Of a DNA stretch of 64,000 bases, positions 8,756 to 17,574 are shown in pieces; the stretch's first letter is position 1; the number at the start of each line of letters is the position of its first letter. The notes below the pieces were generated by a model. It had not been told where the DNA came from. It was given only the letters and a program-made list of their open reading frames with translations, and searched no databases. Source of the DNA: Xanthomonas sp. DAR 35659 (GTDB taxonomy: Bacteria; Pseudomonadota; Gammaproteobacteria; Xanthomonadales; Xanthomonadaceae); assembly GCF_041242975.1 (NCBI RefSeq), contig NZ_CP162488.1, positions 4,330,001 to 4,394,000 of the forward strand, written 5' to 3'. A program made the position numbers and the translations under genes.

Positions 8756-9550
8756 TCACACCGCCACCGGCGCCTTGATCGCCGGATGCGGGTCGTAGCC
8801 CTCGATGGCGATGTCGTCGTAGGTGAAGGCGAACAGGTCGGTGACCGCCGGGTTCAGCCGCAACCGCGGCAACGGCCGCGGCGTGCGCGCCAGTTGCTCG
8901 CGCGCCTGATCAAAGTGATTGGAGTACAGGTGCGCATCGCCCAGCGTGTGCACGAAATCGCCCACGCCCAGGCCGGTGGCCTGCGCCACCATGTGGGTCA
9001 GCAGCGCGTAGCTGGCGATGTTGAACGGCACGCCGAGGAAGATGTCGCCACTGCGCTGGTACAGCTGGCAGCTGAGCTTGCCGTCGACCACGTAGAACTG
9101 GAACAGGCTGTGGCACGGCATCAGCGCCATCTGCGGCAGCTCGGCCACGTTCCAGGCGCTGATCAGCAGCCGCCGCGAATCCGGGTTGCGCTTGATCTCC
9201 TCCACCAGCCACTGCATCTGATCGATCTCGCGGCCGTCGGCGCCGGTCCAGCGCCGCCACTGCTTGCCGTAGACCGGGCCCAGTTCGCCCTGCGCGTCGG
9301 CCCACTCGTCCCAGATGCTGACCTTGTTGTCCTTGAGATAGGCGATGTTGGTCTCGCCCTTCAGGAACCACAGCAGCTCGTGCACGATCGAGCGCAGGTG
9401 CAGCTTCTTGGTGGTGACCAGGGGAAAACCATCATCGAGGTTGAAGCGCATCTGCCAGCCGAACACGCTGCGCGTGCCGGTGCCGGTGCGGTCGGATTTC
9501 TCCGCGCCGTGTTCCAGCACGTGCTGCAGCAGTTCCAGATACTGCTTCAC
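8756..9550 (-). CDS. thyA: thymidylate synthase
   Basis: Methylates dUMP to dTMP with methylenetetrahydrofolate, releasing dihydrofolate for FolA. The protein has 264 residues, exactly the E. coli length. It starts at GTG 9550, which overlaps the lgt stop by four bases. Motifs: [32 protein letters not shown], the catalytic Cys in [14 protein letters not shown], and [20 protein letters not shown]. The order lgt-thyA-folA on the minus strand joins lipoprotein maturation with folate/thymidylate synthesis; lgt-thyA is a common pair in proteobacteria. Confidence 0.97.
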   Translation of the reverse strand: MKQYLELLQHVLEHGAEKSDRTGTGTRSVFGWQMRFNLDDGFPLVTTKKLHLRSIVHELLWFLKGETNIAYLKDNKVSIWDEWADAQGELGPVYGKQWRRWTGADGREIDQMQWLVEEIKRNPDSRRLLISAWNVAELPQMALMPCHSLFQFYVVDGKLSCQLYQRSGDIFLGVPFNIASYALLTHMVAQATGLGVGDFVHTLGDAHLYSNHFDQAREQLARTPRPLPRLRLNPAVTDLFAFTYDDIAIEGYDPHPAIKAPVAV

Positions 9551-10455
9551 TTGGCCACCTCCGGCGGCGGCACCGGCTGCAGCACCGGCGCGCGGCGCGA
9601 GCGCCACAGCAGGTACAGGCCGAGCACGATCAGCGGCACGCTCAACTGCTGGCCGCGGGTCAGCCAATGGAAGGCGAGATAGCCGAGCTGCGCATCGGGC
9701 ACGCGCACGAACTCCACCGCGAAGCGGAACACGCCATACAGCAGCGCGAACAGGCCGGACACCGCATAGCGCGCGCGCGGCTTCATCGAGAACGTCCACA
9801 GCACCACGAACATGACCAGGCCTTCCAGCACCGCCTCGTACAGCTGCGAGGGATGGCGGGCGTAGCGGTCCAGCAGCCCGGCGGCATACTGCCGCTGCAG
9901 TTCCGTGGCGCTCATCAGGCTGTCCAGCGCCTGCGCGCCGGCGACCTGGTCCTGCATCGGCGCGCGCGGGAAGATCACGCCCCAGCCGGCGTTGGTCAAC
10001 TTGCCCCACAACTCGCCGCCGACGAAATTACCGACGCGGCCGAAGCCCAGCCCCAGCGGCACCAGCGGGGCGACGAAATCCATGGTGTCGAAGAAGTGCA
10101 GGCGCGCCTTGCGCGACCACCAGGCCGCGGCGACCAGCACGCCGATCAGGCCGCCGTGGAAGCTCATGCCGCCGTCCCACACCTTGAAGATCAGCAGCGG
10201 ATCGGCCAGGAAATCGGACAAGGCGTAGAACACCATGTAGCCCACGCGCCCGCCCAGCACCACGCCCAGCATCGCGTAGAACAGCAGGTCGGAGAATCCC
10301 TCCATGTCCACGCCGGGCAGGCGCCCGGCGCGGATGCGCAGGCGGCCCAGCCACCAGGCCGAGGCGAAGGCGGCCAGGTACATCAGCCCGTACCAATGCA
10401 CCTTCACCGGGCCGAGCGAGAAGGCGATGGGGTCGATCTGGTGGAGATAGGTCAT
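9547..10455 (-). CDS. lgt: prolipoprotein diacylglyceryl transferase
   Basis: Inner-membrane enzyme that attaches diacylglyceryl to the lipobox cysteine of prolipoproteins. It has 302 residues with several hydrophobic segments. Signatures include [35 protein letters not shown] (catalytic His region) and [13 protein letters not shown]. Several predicted lipoproteins in this window (LemA at 12.5 kb, hydrolase at 51.2 kb, small protein at 61.5 kb) would be its substrates. Translational overlap with thyA suggests a single transcript. Confidence 0.96.
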   Translation of the reverse strand: MTYLHQIDPIAFSLGPVKVHWYGLMYLAAFASAWWLGRLRIRAGRLPGVDMEGFSDLLFYAMLGVVLGGRVGYMVFYALSDFLADPLLIFKVWDGGMSFHGGLIGVLVAAAWWSRKARLHFFDTMDFVAPLVPLGLGFGRVGNFVGGELWGKLTNAGWGVIFPRAPMQDQVAGAQALDSLMSATELQRQYAAGLLDRYARHPSQLYEAVLEGLVMFVVLWTFSMKPRARYAVSGLFALLYGVFRFAVEFVRVPDAQLGYLAFHWLTRGQQLSVPLIVLGLYLLWRSRRAPVLQPVPPPEVAK

Positions 10456-10490
10456 GCGCGAGCGTCGGCCGGGGGGCGAAGGTCGCCTAT

Positions 10491-10652
10491 TCTGCCACCG
10501 ACTCCGCTGGTTGCCTCGACTGGGAGACCGTGTAATGGGGGTGGTCCTTCATCTGCTGGCAGGCGCACGCGTCTGCCACCGGCGCCGCTGGTTGCCTCGA
10601 TTGGGGACGGCGTAACGGGGAAGCCCTTCATCTGCTCGCAGGCGCACATGCG
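10491..10652. repeat. two imperfect direct repeats of about 81 bp
   Basis: TCTGCCACCGACTCCGCTGG begins the first copy (10491) and TCTGCCACCGGCGCCGCTGG the second (10572). Both continue with TTGCCTCGA, CGTGTAATGGGG or CGTAACGGGG, CTTCATCTGCT and GCAGGCGCAC. It sits in the 450-base gap upstream of lgt; no gene was recognised in the gap. Confidence 0.75.
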
Positions 10653-10715
10653 CCACCGCGGCGACGTTGGAACGGCGGCGCCATCGATACCTCCCGAGCC
10701 AGACGCGCGCGCCCT

Positions 10716-10781
10716 GTAGGAGCGGCTTTAGCCGCGACAGGCGTTCCCAGGAATGCCTGTCGCGGCTAAAGCCGCTCCTAC
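10716..10781. repeat. REP-like inverted repeat pair, nearly perfect 66-bp palindrome
   Basis: GTAGGAGCGGCTTTAGCCGC on the left and its complement GCGGCTAAAGCCGCTCCTAC on the right. The pairing also continues through the centre (GACAGGCGTTCC / GGAATGCCTGTC). It is the most symmetric member of the family in this window. The rest of the gap to 10905 shows nothing else I recognise. Confidence 0.85.
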
Positions 10782-10905
10782 AGCGGATCTCGGAGGCGGC
10801 CGCGTCAGCGCATGGAACAGGCCAAGGCTGCCTGGGGAGCCGACCGGCGCCAGGCGCAGCGGGCGCCTCATCTGCCGTCAGCACAAACCCACCATCGCCG
10901 CAGGC

Positions 10906-11397
10906 TCAGTCCAGCACCCGCGGCAAGTTCGGCAACTCGTCCTCGCCGTCCTGGCCCGGCTGCGCCGGGAAGTGCGTAGCTAGCAACGCCGACACCGCGC
11001 CAACGCCGGCGATCACCGCCTGCTCGGGCTGGCCCGCGCGCATATCGCGCTCGATCACCGCGCAGACCTCGCGCCATTGCGCCGCGTCCACGCGCCCGCG
11101 CAGACCGCGGTCGGCGACGATCTCGATGTGGTGATCGGCCAGCAACAGATAGATCAGCACGCCGTTGTTGGCGTCGGTATCCCAGGTGCGCAACTGGGCG
11201 AAGGCGTGCTCGGCGCGCAGCCGTGGCGCCATGCCGCGCAGCACCTGCGCCGGCGCCAGGCCCGCCTCCACCGCGAACATCACCTGCCCGCGGTGCAACC
11301 GCTCTCCCTCGGCGATCGCCGCGCCGATGCGCTGCAGGCTGGCGTCGGGGAACACGGCACGCGCCGAGGGCGCGAACAGATGGCGGAGTATGCGCAT
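10906..11397 (-). CDS. short TPM-domain protein
   Basis: 163 residues starting with MRILRHLFAP; the ATG shares its T with the stop of the preceding gene (TGATG), so translation is coupled. The region from about residue 20 to 130 (RIGAAIAEGERLHRGQVMFA, LLADHHIEIVADRGL, WREVCAVIERDMRAG) matches the TPM fold (TPM_phosphatase family) of the TLP18.3/Psb32/MOLO-1 type. No signal peptide or transmembrane segment is visible, so it is probably cytosolic or peripheral. It is the last gene of a LemA / secreted TPM / short TPM set often found together; the function is not established. Confidence 0.85.
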   Translation of the reverse strand: MRILRHLFAPSARAVFPDASLQRIGAAIAEGERLHRGQVMFAVEAGLAPAQVLRGMAPRLRAEHAFAQLRTWDTDANNGVLIYLLLADHHIEIVADRGLRGRVDAAQWREVCAVIERDMRAGQPEQAVIAGVGAVSALLATHFPAQPGQDGEDELPNLPRVLD

Positions 11398-12362
11398 CAC
11401 CAACTCCCCGAGGCGCCACCGCCTCCCGAACTGCCGCCGCCTCCGCCCCAACTACCACCGCCACCACCACCGCCGCCGAAGCCACCGCCACCGCCACCGC
11501 CGAATCCGCCGAACCCGCCACCGAAACCACCACCACCCCAGCCGCCCCCGCCCCAGCCGCCGCCACCGGCCGACCGGCCAGGCGACAGGCCAGACAGCAA
11601 CCCCAGCACCAGCCCGATCGCACCGGTCAGGGCGCCGACGAACAGCGACAGGCTCAACAGCAGGCCCACGCCACCGCCAGCCGCCCCCACCAGCACGGCA
11701 CGCAAGGGCCGCGGCGCGCGCGCGAAGATCAATTGCGCGACGAAGGCGGCGAACAGCCCTGCGAAAAAGCCCAGCGGCAGCCTGCCGCCGGAACGCGATT
11801 CGCTCGCATGGGTACTCACCGGTGCCGGCAACTGTTCGCCGTCGATCAGCTTGACCAGCATCGCGGTGGCCTCGGCGATCCCGCCGCTGTAGTCGCCAGC
11901 GCGGAAGCGCGGCACCAGGTACTCCTGGATGATGCGGTTGGCGGTGGCGTCGGGAATCGCGCCCTCCAGGCCGTAGCCGGGCTGGATGCGTACCCGGCGG
12001 TCGTCCTTGGCCACCACCAGCAGCACGCCATCGTCCACGCCCTTGCGGCCGAGTTTCCACTGGTCGAACACGCGCTGGGTGTACTGCTCGATGCTCTCCG
12101 GCGCGGTGCTCGGCACCACCAGCACCTGCAGCTGGCTGCCCTTGCGCTGCTGCAGCTGCACCGCCTGACGGTCCAGCTCCAGGCGCTGCTCGGGCGTCAG
12201 CGTGCCGGTGGTGTCGATGACCGGCGCGTCCAGCGGCGGAATCGGCGCCTCGCTACCGGCCTGCGCCCAGGCCAGCAGCGGCAGCAGCGCGAGCAGCAGC
12301 ACGCCGATCCAAGTCGCCCGGCCCAGCCGCGCGCGCCACGGGCGGATCGTCGCATCGCTCAT
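11397..12362 (-). CDS. TPM-domain membrane protein with glycine-rich tail (YgcG-like)
   Basis: The start MSDATIRPWRARLG is chosen because it precedes a signal peptide (ATWIGVLLLALLPLLAWAQA). The TPM domain spans about residues 45-165 (VIDTTGTLTPEQRLELDRQ, LQVLVVPSTAPESIEQY, GRKGVDDGVLLVVAKDDRR, IRIQPGYGLEGAIPD). Two hydrophobic segments follow, then about 55 residues almost entirely Gly with Phe/Trp/Ser, the hallmark of YgcG-type proteins. The segment likely anchors the domain outside the inner membrane. The upstream neighbour is a LemA lipoprotein; LemA-YgcG pairs are widespread but their role is unknown. Confidence 0.9.
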   Translation of the reverse strand: MSDATIRPWRARLGRATWIGVLLLALLPLLAWAQAGSEAPIPPLDAPVIDTTGTLTPEQRLELDRQAVQLQQRKGSQLQVLVVPSTAPESIEQYTQRVFDQWKLGRKGVDDGVLLVVAKDDRRVRIQPGYGLEGAIPDATANRIIQEYLVPRFRAGDYSGGIAEATAMLVKLIDGEQLPAPVSTHASESRSGGRLPLGFFAGLFAAFVAQLIFARAPRPLRAVLVGAAGGGVGLLLSLSLFVGALTGAIGLVLGLLSGLSPGRSAGGGGWGGGGWGGGGFGGGFGGFGGGGGGGFGGGGGGGGSWGGGGGSSGGGGASGSW

Positions 12363-12537
12363 TGCAGACTCCTGCCGGCGCGATCGCGCGGCAGCATCGA
12401 AGGAAGGAAAGCGCGGCGGTCCTGCCGCCGAACACGCCAGGCCGGGCGGCGGCCGACGCGGTGCGGATGCCGCTGCCGCACACCGCGACCCGGTCGGCAC
12501 GCAGCGACGCCGACGCCGCTGCGCACCGGCGCCGCGC

Positions 12538-13188
12538 CTACTGCGCCGGCGCTGGCTGCGGCGCCTGTTGCGGCTGCGGCTGCGGCTGCGGTTGCGGCGC
12601 CGGTTGGCCGCCGAAGTTCACCGCCGGCGCCTCGGAAATCTGCGCCTCGTTGGCCACCGAGAAGTTGGGCTTTTCCTTGTAGCCGAAGATCTTCGAGGTG
12701 ATCACCTGCGGGAACGAGCGGATGTAGGTGTTGTAGTCCTGCACCGCCTGGATGTAGCGGCCGCGGGCCACGGTGATGCGGTTCTCGGTGCCTTCCAGTT
12801 GCGCCTGCAGGTCGCGGAAGGATTGGTCGGACTTGAGGTTGGGATAGTTCTCGGTGACCACCAGCAGCCGCGACAGCGCGCTGGACAGCTCGCCCTGCGC
12901 CTGCTGGAACTGCTGCAGCGAGGCGGCGTCGTCGGCGTTGACCTGCACCTGGCCGACCCGCGCGCGCGCATTGGTCACGTCGGTCAGCACCTGTCGCTCC
13001 TGGTCGGCATAGCCCTTGACCGTGTTGACCAGGTTCGGGATCAGGTCGGCGCGGCGCTTGTACTGGTTCAGCACCTCGGACCAGCCGGCCTTGACCGCCT
13101 CGTCCTTCTGCTGGATCGCGTTGTAGCCGCAGCCCGACAACAGCGCCACCACTGCGGCGAGGAACAAAGAACGGGACAACAGGCGCAT
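12538..13188 (-). CDS. LemA family lipoprotein
   Basis: 216 residues from MRLLSRSLF. An in-frame ATG five codons upstream overlaps the probable ribosome binding site (GGAG), so the downstream one is preferred. The signal peptide ends at the lipobox LLSGCG. The LemA core is helical: YNAIQQKDEAVKAGWSEVLN, QYKRRADLIPNLVNTVKGYA, LLVVTENYPNLKSDQSFRDL, FPQVITSKIFGYKEKP. The C-terminal 30 residues are a Pro/Gln repeat. The two downstream genes encode TPM-domain proteins, a recurrent association. LemA proteins have been linked to membrane stress and metalloprotease function, but no reaction is known. Confidence 0.93.
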   Translation of the reverse strand: MRLLSRSLFLAAVVALLSGCGYNAIQQKDEAVKAGWSEVLNQYKRRADLIPNLVNTVKGYADQERQVLTDVTNARARVGQVQVNADDAASLQQFQQAQGELSSALSRLLVVTENYPNLKSDQSFRDLQAQLEGTENRITVARGRYIQAVQDYNTYIRSFPQVITSKIFGYKEKPNFSVANEAQISEAPAVNFGGQPAPQPQPQPQPQQAPQPAPAQ

Positions 13189-13263
13189 GGCGCTCTCCGG
13201 CATGAAGACTGGGCGCAGCTTGCCACGCCCTCCGTGAAAACGCAGCCGCGGCCCGTCAGCCGT

Positions 13264-14013
13264 TCACCATTGCCCGGCCCCCGGCACGTTGTGCGCGGCG
13301 GCGCGGCGGCGCATCAGCAGGTTCAGCCATTCCACCAGCACCGAGAAGCCCATCGCGGCGTAGATGTAGGGCTTGGGCACGTGCACGTCCAGGCCATCCA
13401 GGATCAGCACCACGCCGATCATCAGGATGAACGCCAGCGCCAGCATCTTCACCGTCGGGTTGGCGTCGATGAAGCGGCCCAGCGGGTTCGCCGCCAGCAG
13501 CATCACCGCCACCGCCAGCAGCACCGCCGCGACCATCACCGGGATGTGCTGGGCCATGCCGACCGCGGTGATCACCGAGTCCAGCGAGAACACGATGTCG
13601 ATCACCGCGATCTGCGCGATCACCATCCAGAACACGCCCGAGGCCTTGCTGGTGGTGGGGTCTGAGTCCTCGCCGCCGGTGATCAGCTCGCGGATCTCCA
13701 TGGTGCCCTTCACCAGCAGGAACAGGCCGCCGATGATCAGCACCAGGTCGCGGATCGAAATGCCCATGCCGGCGACGCTGAACAGCTCGCCCTGCATCCG
13801 CGCCAGGAACGCCAGCGAGACCAACAGCGCGATGCGGGTCAGGCACGCCACCGCGATGCCGAACTTGCGCGCCGCCGGGCGCTGCGCCTCGGGCAGCTTG
13901 CCGACCGCGATGGAGATGAACACCAGGTTGTCGATGCCCAGCACGATTTCCAATGCGCTCAGCGTCAGCAGCGTCAGCCAGGTGTTGGGATCGGCGAGAA
14001 ACTCGAAAGCCAT
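13264..14013 (-). CDS. TerC family integral membrane protein
   Basis: 249 residues with about seven hydrophobic segments. The family's two acidic membrane motifs are present: EIVLGIDNLVFISIAVGKLP in the first segment and DIVFSLDSVITAVGM in the middle. TerC proteins (Alx, MntX and tellurite-resistance TerC) are implicated in metal-ion, notably Mn2+, efflux or metalation of exported proteins; the substrate of this one is unknown. The upstream gap to dgkA is only 40 bases, so there is no room for a yybP-ykoY manganese riboswitch, and the two genes are likely cotranscribed. Confidence 0.92.
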   Translation of the reverse strand: MAFEFLADPNTWLTLLTLSALEIVLGIDNLVFISIAVGKLPEAQRPAARKFGIAVACLTRIALLVSLAFLARMQGELFSVAGMGISIRDLVLIIGGLFLLVKGTMEIRELITGGEDSDPTTSKASGVFWMVIAQIAVIDIVFSLDSVITAVGMAQHIPVMVAAVLLAVAVMLLAANPLGRFIDANPTVKMLALAFILMIGVVLILDGLDVHVPKPYIYAAMGFSVLVEWLNLLMRRRAAAHNVPGAGQW

Positions 14014-14053
14014 GGGGTGGAATCCTTTGACGATAAGAAAGACGAAGCGGGCC

Positions 14054-14434
14054 TCACAGCACGCGCGGCAGCAGGATCAGCCCCCAGCACAGCACCACGT
14101 TGGCCAGCATCAGCAACACCGCGGCCGAGCCCATGTCCTTGGCGCGTCCGGCCAGTTCGTGATGCTCCGGCCCGTAACGCTCGATCACCGCCTCGATCGC
14201 GGAATTGAGCAGTTCCACCGCCAGTACCAGCAACAGCGAGCCGATCATCAGCGCCTGCTGCACCGGCCCCTGCCCCAGCCACAGCGCCAGCGGCGCCAAC
14301 GCCACGAACAGGCACACTTCCAGCCGGAACGAGGATTCGTGCAGCCAGGCGGCGCGCAGGCCCTGGTACGACCAGCGCAGCGCCATCAGCATGCGCCGCG
14401 GTCCGCGCGGCAGGTGCCCGAATTGGTCGGCCAT
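14054..14434 (-). CDS. dgkA: diacylglycerol kinase
   Basis: 126-residue trimeric-type DgkA of the inner membrane. It phosphorylates diacylglycerol, a by-product of osmoregulated glucan and lipid A modification, back to phosphatidate. Signatures: AWLHESSFRLEVCLF, VELLNSAIEAVIER (catalytic Glu and Asn), YGPEHHELAGRAKDMGSAAV. Three transmembrane helices are visible. The canonical family usually has EAFRQE in place of ESSFRLE, so the match is good but not identical. Confidence 0.94.
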   Translation of the reverse strand: MADQFGHLPRGPRRMLMALRWSYQGLRAAWLHESSFRLEVCLFVALAPLALWLGQGPVQQALMIGSLLLVLAVELLNSAIEAVIERYGPEHHELAGRAKDMGSAAVLLMLANVVLCWGLILLPRVL

Positions 14435-14636
14435 GGCTCAGGCCCGGCCTGGGGAACGGGGACGCGACAGCGACGGCCGGAAGGGAACGGTCATGGGTGA
14501 TGGCGAAGCGGGCTAGGCGCCGATTTTGCCACAAGCCCCCCTTCCCCGCCGAAGCGCGCCGCCGCCGGCCGCGGATTTGCCTGCGGCGCACCGCCTGCGG
14601 CACCATCGCCGCTCCCCTGTCCCAGGAGGCGCCACC

Positions 14637-15344
14637 ATGCCCCGTTCGCCGCTGCGCGCCGCGCTGCTCGCCCTTTCCCTGTCCCTGCTCGGCCTGCAAT
14701 CGGCCCTGGCGCTGACCCCGCCGCCGCCACCACAGATCCCGCAGCAGGTCTCCAACGCGGAGTGGGAACAGGACATGCAGCGCTTCGCCCAGGCCGACGC
14801 CGCACACCCGCCCAAGCCCGGCGGCGTGCTGTTCGTCGGCAGTTCCTCGATCCGCTTCTGGACCTCGCTGGCCAAGGACTTCCCGGGCGTGAACACGCTC
14901 AACCGCGGCTTCGGCGGCTCGGAGATCCGCGACAGCACCTGGTACGCCGACCGCATCGTGGTGCCATACAAGCCGCGCCTGATCGTGTTCTACGCCGGCG
15001 ACAACGACCTCAACAGCGGGCGCAGCCCACAGCAGTTGCGCGAGGACTTCCTCGCCTTCGTGACCCGGGTGCGCCGCGACCTGCCGAACGTGCGCATCGC
15101 CTACATCGCGATCAAGCCCAGTCCGGCGCGGGCGGCGCTGCTGCCGCAGGTGGCCGAGGCCAACGGACTGATCCGCGCGGCGGCGGCGTCGCTGAAGCAG
15201 GTGGACTTCATCGACGTGTACACGCCGATGTTGGCCGCCGACGGGCAACCGCGCGCCGACCTGTTCGGCCCAGACCACCTGCATATGAACGCCGCCGGCT
15301 ATGCGTTGTGGCGCGACATCGTGCGGCCGTACCTGAAGCGCTGA
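14637..15344 (+). CDS. secreted SGNH/GDSL hydrolase
   Basis: 235 residues. ATG 14637 follows an AGGAGG Shine-Dalgarno and a signal peptide (PLRAALLALSLSLLGLQSALA). SGNH blocks: VLFVGSSSIRFWTSL (nucleophile Ser), NRGFGGSEIRDS (Gly), YAGDNDLNSG (Asn) and DHLHMNAAGYALW (catalytic Asp-His). Enzymes of this family hydrolyse esters on sugars, lipids or acetylated polysaccharides; the substrate is not evident. It is transcribed divergently from dgkA and converges with the histidine kinase gene, whose end is 31 bases away. Confidence 0.92.
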   Translation: MPRSPLRAALLALSLSLLGLQSALALTPPPPPQIPQQVSNAEWEQDMQRFAQADAAHPPKPGGVLFVGSSSIRFWTSLAKDFPGVNTLNRGFGGSEIRDSTWYADRIVVPYKPRLIVFYAGDNDLNSGRSPQQLREDFLAFVTRVRRDLPNVRIAYIAIKPSPARAALLPQVAEANGLIRAAAASLKQVDFIDVYTPMLAADGQPRADLFGPDHLHMNAAGYALWRDIVRPYLKR

Positions 15345-15375
15345 ACGCGCCTTTCGCTGTCCCCGCCCCGGCCGC

Positions 15376-16659
15376 TTACTTGGCCGGGTCGAAGCGGATC
15401 GTGGCGGTGGTACCGCCGCCTTCCGCGCTCTCCAGTCCGATCCGCCAGCCGAAGCGCTCGCACAGCCGCAGCACGATCGACAGGCCCAGCCCGGTGCCCT
15501 GCGGGCGGTCCGGCTCGGCGCGGAAGAACGGTTCGAACGCGCGCTGCAAGGCCTCGGCGGACATGCCGATGCCGGTGTCGCGGATGCTGATCCGGTCGGT
15601 GTCGACCTCGACCTCGATGCCGCCGGCATCGGTGTAGCTGCAGGCGTTGCGCAGCAGGTTGCTGACCACCACGTGCAGCACCCGTGGCGGCGCATGCAGG
15701 CGCGCGACGGTGCGCACGGTGACGGTCAGCGTCACCGGCTTGCCGGTCAACAGTTCGCGCGCGTTTTCCGCCTCGTACTCGACCACGTCGGCGACCTCGA
15801 AGGTCTCGCTCTGCGGGATCACGTCGGCTTCGCGCGCCAGGATCAGGAAGGCATCGATCACCGCCTCCATGTCGCGGCCGGCGCGCTGGATCCGCTGCAG
15901 GCTGCGGCCCAGCCGCGGCGGCAGGTCCGGATCGGTCATGGCGATGTCGCTGGCGACGCGGATCACGGTCAGCGGCGTGCGCAGTTCGTGGCTGGCGTCG
16001 CGGGTGAAGTTGCGTTCGCGCGCGACGTGATCGGTGACGCGCAGCGCCAGCGCATGCAGCGCGGCGGCCAGTTGCCGCGATTCGCCCTGCACGTCGGCCG
16101 GCAGGTTTTCCGGCGCCAGGTCGGCGGTGGACGGATGCCGCGGATCCCATTGCGACACGCGCCGCGCCAGCCAGTTGACCGGCGACAGCAGCCGGCGCGA
16201 GGCGCGGTAGGTCAGCCAGCCCACCACCACCACCGCGACCAGGGTCAACAGCGCCGGCACGATGCCGAACCAGAACGCCAGGCGCTGCGCCTGCGCGCGC
16301 AGGAACACCAGGTACAGGCGCCCGGCCTTGGTCTCGTCGACCAGCACCATCTCGCCGCCCGGGAGGTGTTCGTGCAGGCCCGGCCGCAGGTCACGCAACG
16401 CCACCGGCACCGCCGTGGGCGATTGCCCGGCCGGCACCAGATAACCATGCAGGGTATGGCTGTTGGGCGGCGGTGGCGGCGAAGGCGATTGCGCGTACAG
16501 GCGCCAGTAGTGCGCGGCTTCCTCGCGCATCACCGAACCCACCAGCGAATGCTGCACCACCGCCACGACCAGGTAACTGCCCAACGCGACGATGCAGCCC
16601 GCGAACAGGATGCGGGCGACGAGCGCGAGGCGGATTTTGCGCGGTAACCCGTGCGGCAT
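15376..16659 (-). CDS. two-component sensor histidine kinase
   Basis: 427 residues. A transmembrane helix near residues 10-32 (VARILFAGCIVALGSYLVVA) and another near 137-160 (FWFGIVPALLTLVAVVVVG) enclose a periplasmic sensor region of about 100 residues with a Pro-rich loop. A HAMP-like linker precedes the HisKA box ASHELRTPLTVIRVASDIAM. The ATPase boxes are complete: N LLRNACSYT, G1 IRDTGIGM, G2 GTGLGLSIV. It is downstream of the OmpR-type regulator gene, with a 109-base gap. Kinase and regulator form an orthodox pair; the stimulus is unknown. Confidence 0.93.
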   Translation of the reverse strand: MPHGLPRKIRLALVARILFAGCIVALGSYLVVAVVQHSLVGSVMREEAAHYWRLYAQSPSPPPPPNSHTLHGYLVPAGQSPTAVPVALRDLRPGLHEHLPGGEMVLVDETKAGRLYLVFLRAQAQRLAFWFGIVPALLTLVAVVVVGWLTYRASRRLLSPVNWLARRVSQWDPRHPSTADLAPENLPADVQGESRQLAAALHALALRVTDHVARERNFTRDASHELRTPLTVIRVASDIAMTDPDLPPRLGRSLQRIQRAGRDMEAVIDAFLILAREADVIPQSETFEVADVVEYEAENARELLTGKPVTLTVTVRTVARLHAPPRVLHVVVSNLLRNACSYTDAGGIEVEVDTDRISIRDTGIGMSAEALQRAFEPFFRAEPDRPQGTGLGLSIVLRLCERFGWRIGLESAEGGGTTATIRFDPAK

Positions 16660-16768
16660 ACAGCTTCCGTGTCGTTTCGCCGCCGATTATAGAAGCGCGG
16701 ATCGTGAATCCGCCGTGCAAGCAGGCGCCGTTCCTCGGCACCTGCCCGCACGGCAAACGCGGGATCGC

Positions 16769-17482
16769 TCAGCTCATCGGCTGGGCGATGTCGGCGATGC
16801 GGTAGCCGGCGCTCTGCACCGTGTGCAGCAGCGGGCGGTCGAACGGCTTGTCGATGATCTTGCGCAGGTTGTACAGATGGCTGCGCAAGGTGTCCGAGTC
16901 CGGCAGGCCGTTGCCCCAGATCTCGCGCTCGATCTCCTGGCGGGTGACCACGCGCGGCGATTCGCGCATCAGGATGGTCAGCAGGCGCAGGCCGATCGGC
17001 GACAGCTGCAGCTCGGTGCCGGCGCGGGTGGCGCGCATGCTCACCGGATCCAGCACCAGGTCGGCCACCTTCAGCACTTCCGATCCGACCTGGCGGCGTT
17101 CGCGGCGGATCAGCGCGCGCAGCCGCGCTTCCAGTTCCTGGATCGCGAACGGCTTGGTCAGGTAGTCGTCGGCGCCGAAGCCCAGACCGGTGAGCTTGTC
17201 GTCGAGCGTGTCGCGCGCGGTCAGCATCAGCACCGGGGTGGACTTGCGCGCGTCGTTGCGCAGGCGGCGGCACACTTCGATGCCGTCCAGGCGCGGCAGC
17301 ATCAGGTCCAGCACCACCACGTCGTAGCTGTTTTCCGCCGCCAGGCGGTAGCCGTCCAGGCCATCGCAGGCGTAATCCACTTCGAATCCGCGGCCTTCCA
17401 GGTATTCGCCGATCATCTCGGAAATGTTGCGGTTGTCCTCGACGACCAGGACGAGTCCGGAGGTTTCCTTGGTCTGACGCAT
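16769..17482 (-). CDS. OmpR-family response regulator
   Basis: 237 residues. The receiver domain spans residues about 8-125, with the acidic pocket VVEDNRN, phospho-acceptor VVLDLMLPRLDG, VLMLTARD and KPFAIQELEARL. A winged-helix DNA-binding domain follows (LSPIGLRLLTILMRESPRVV, SDTLRSHLYNLRKIIDKPFD, VQSAGYRI). It is the first gene of the pair with the sensor kinase. The spacing of the motifs is normal and no key residue is missing. I cannot assign it to a named Xanthomonas system such as ColRS or PhoPQ from the sequence alone. Confidence 0.94.
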   Translation of the reverse strand: MRQTKETSGLVLVVEDNRNISEMIGEYLEGRGFEVDYACDGLDGYRLAAENSYDVVVLDLMLPRLDGIEVCRRLRNDARKSTPVLMLTARDTLDDKLTGLGFGADDYLTKPFAIQELEARLRALIRRERRQVGSEVLKVADLVLDPVSMRATRAGTELQLSPIGLRLLTILMRESPRVVTRQEIEREIWGNGLPDSDTLRSHLYNLRKIIDKPFDRPLLHTVQSAGYRIADIAQPMS

Positions 17483-17574
17483 AGAGCTTCCTCAGTCTTC
17501 AGCTTTGTGAAACATGCCGCAAGCGCGGTGGTGACGGCGTGAAGATCGCTTCATGTGTCTGACCGTTGCGGAAA

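Noticed and set aside
8664..8759. N-terminal extension of folA to the ATG at 8759
   Set aside because: The extra residues are encoded by heptamer repeat DNA and have no counterpart in dihydrofolate reductases, which begin close to TLIAALD.
10452..10649. Minus-strand 65-codon frame upstream of lgt
   Set aside because: It is made of the two 81-bp direct repeats and has no family signature.
11077..11892. Long forward frame encoding Pro-rich repeats (PPPPPPKPPP-type)
   Set aside because: It is the antisense of the glycine-rich tail of the YgcG-like protein; the minus-strand frame has TPM domain motifs and a signal peptide, the forward frame has neither.
13264..14053. Manganese (yybP-ykoY) riboswitch before the TerC gene
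   Set aside because: Only 40 bases separate it from dgkA, too short for the aptamer, and no conserved blocks are seen.
16769..17482. Naming the two-component pair as ColRS or PhoPQ
   Set aside because: The motifs only show an OmpR-type regulator and a generic kinase; no residue-level evidence separates the named systems.
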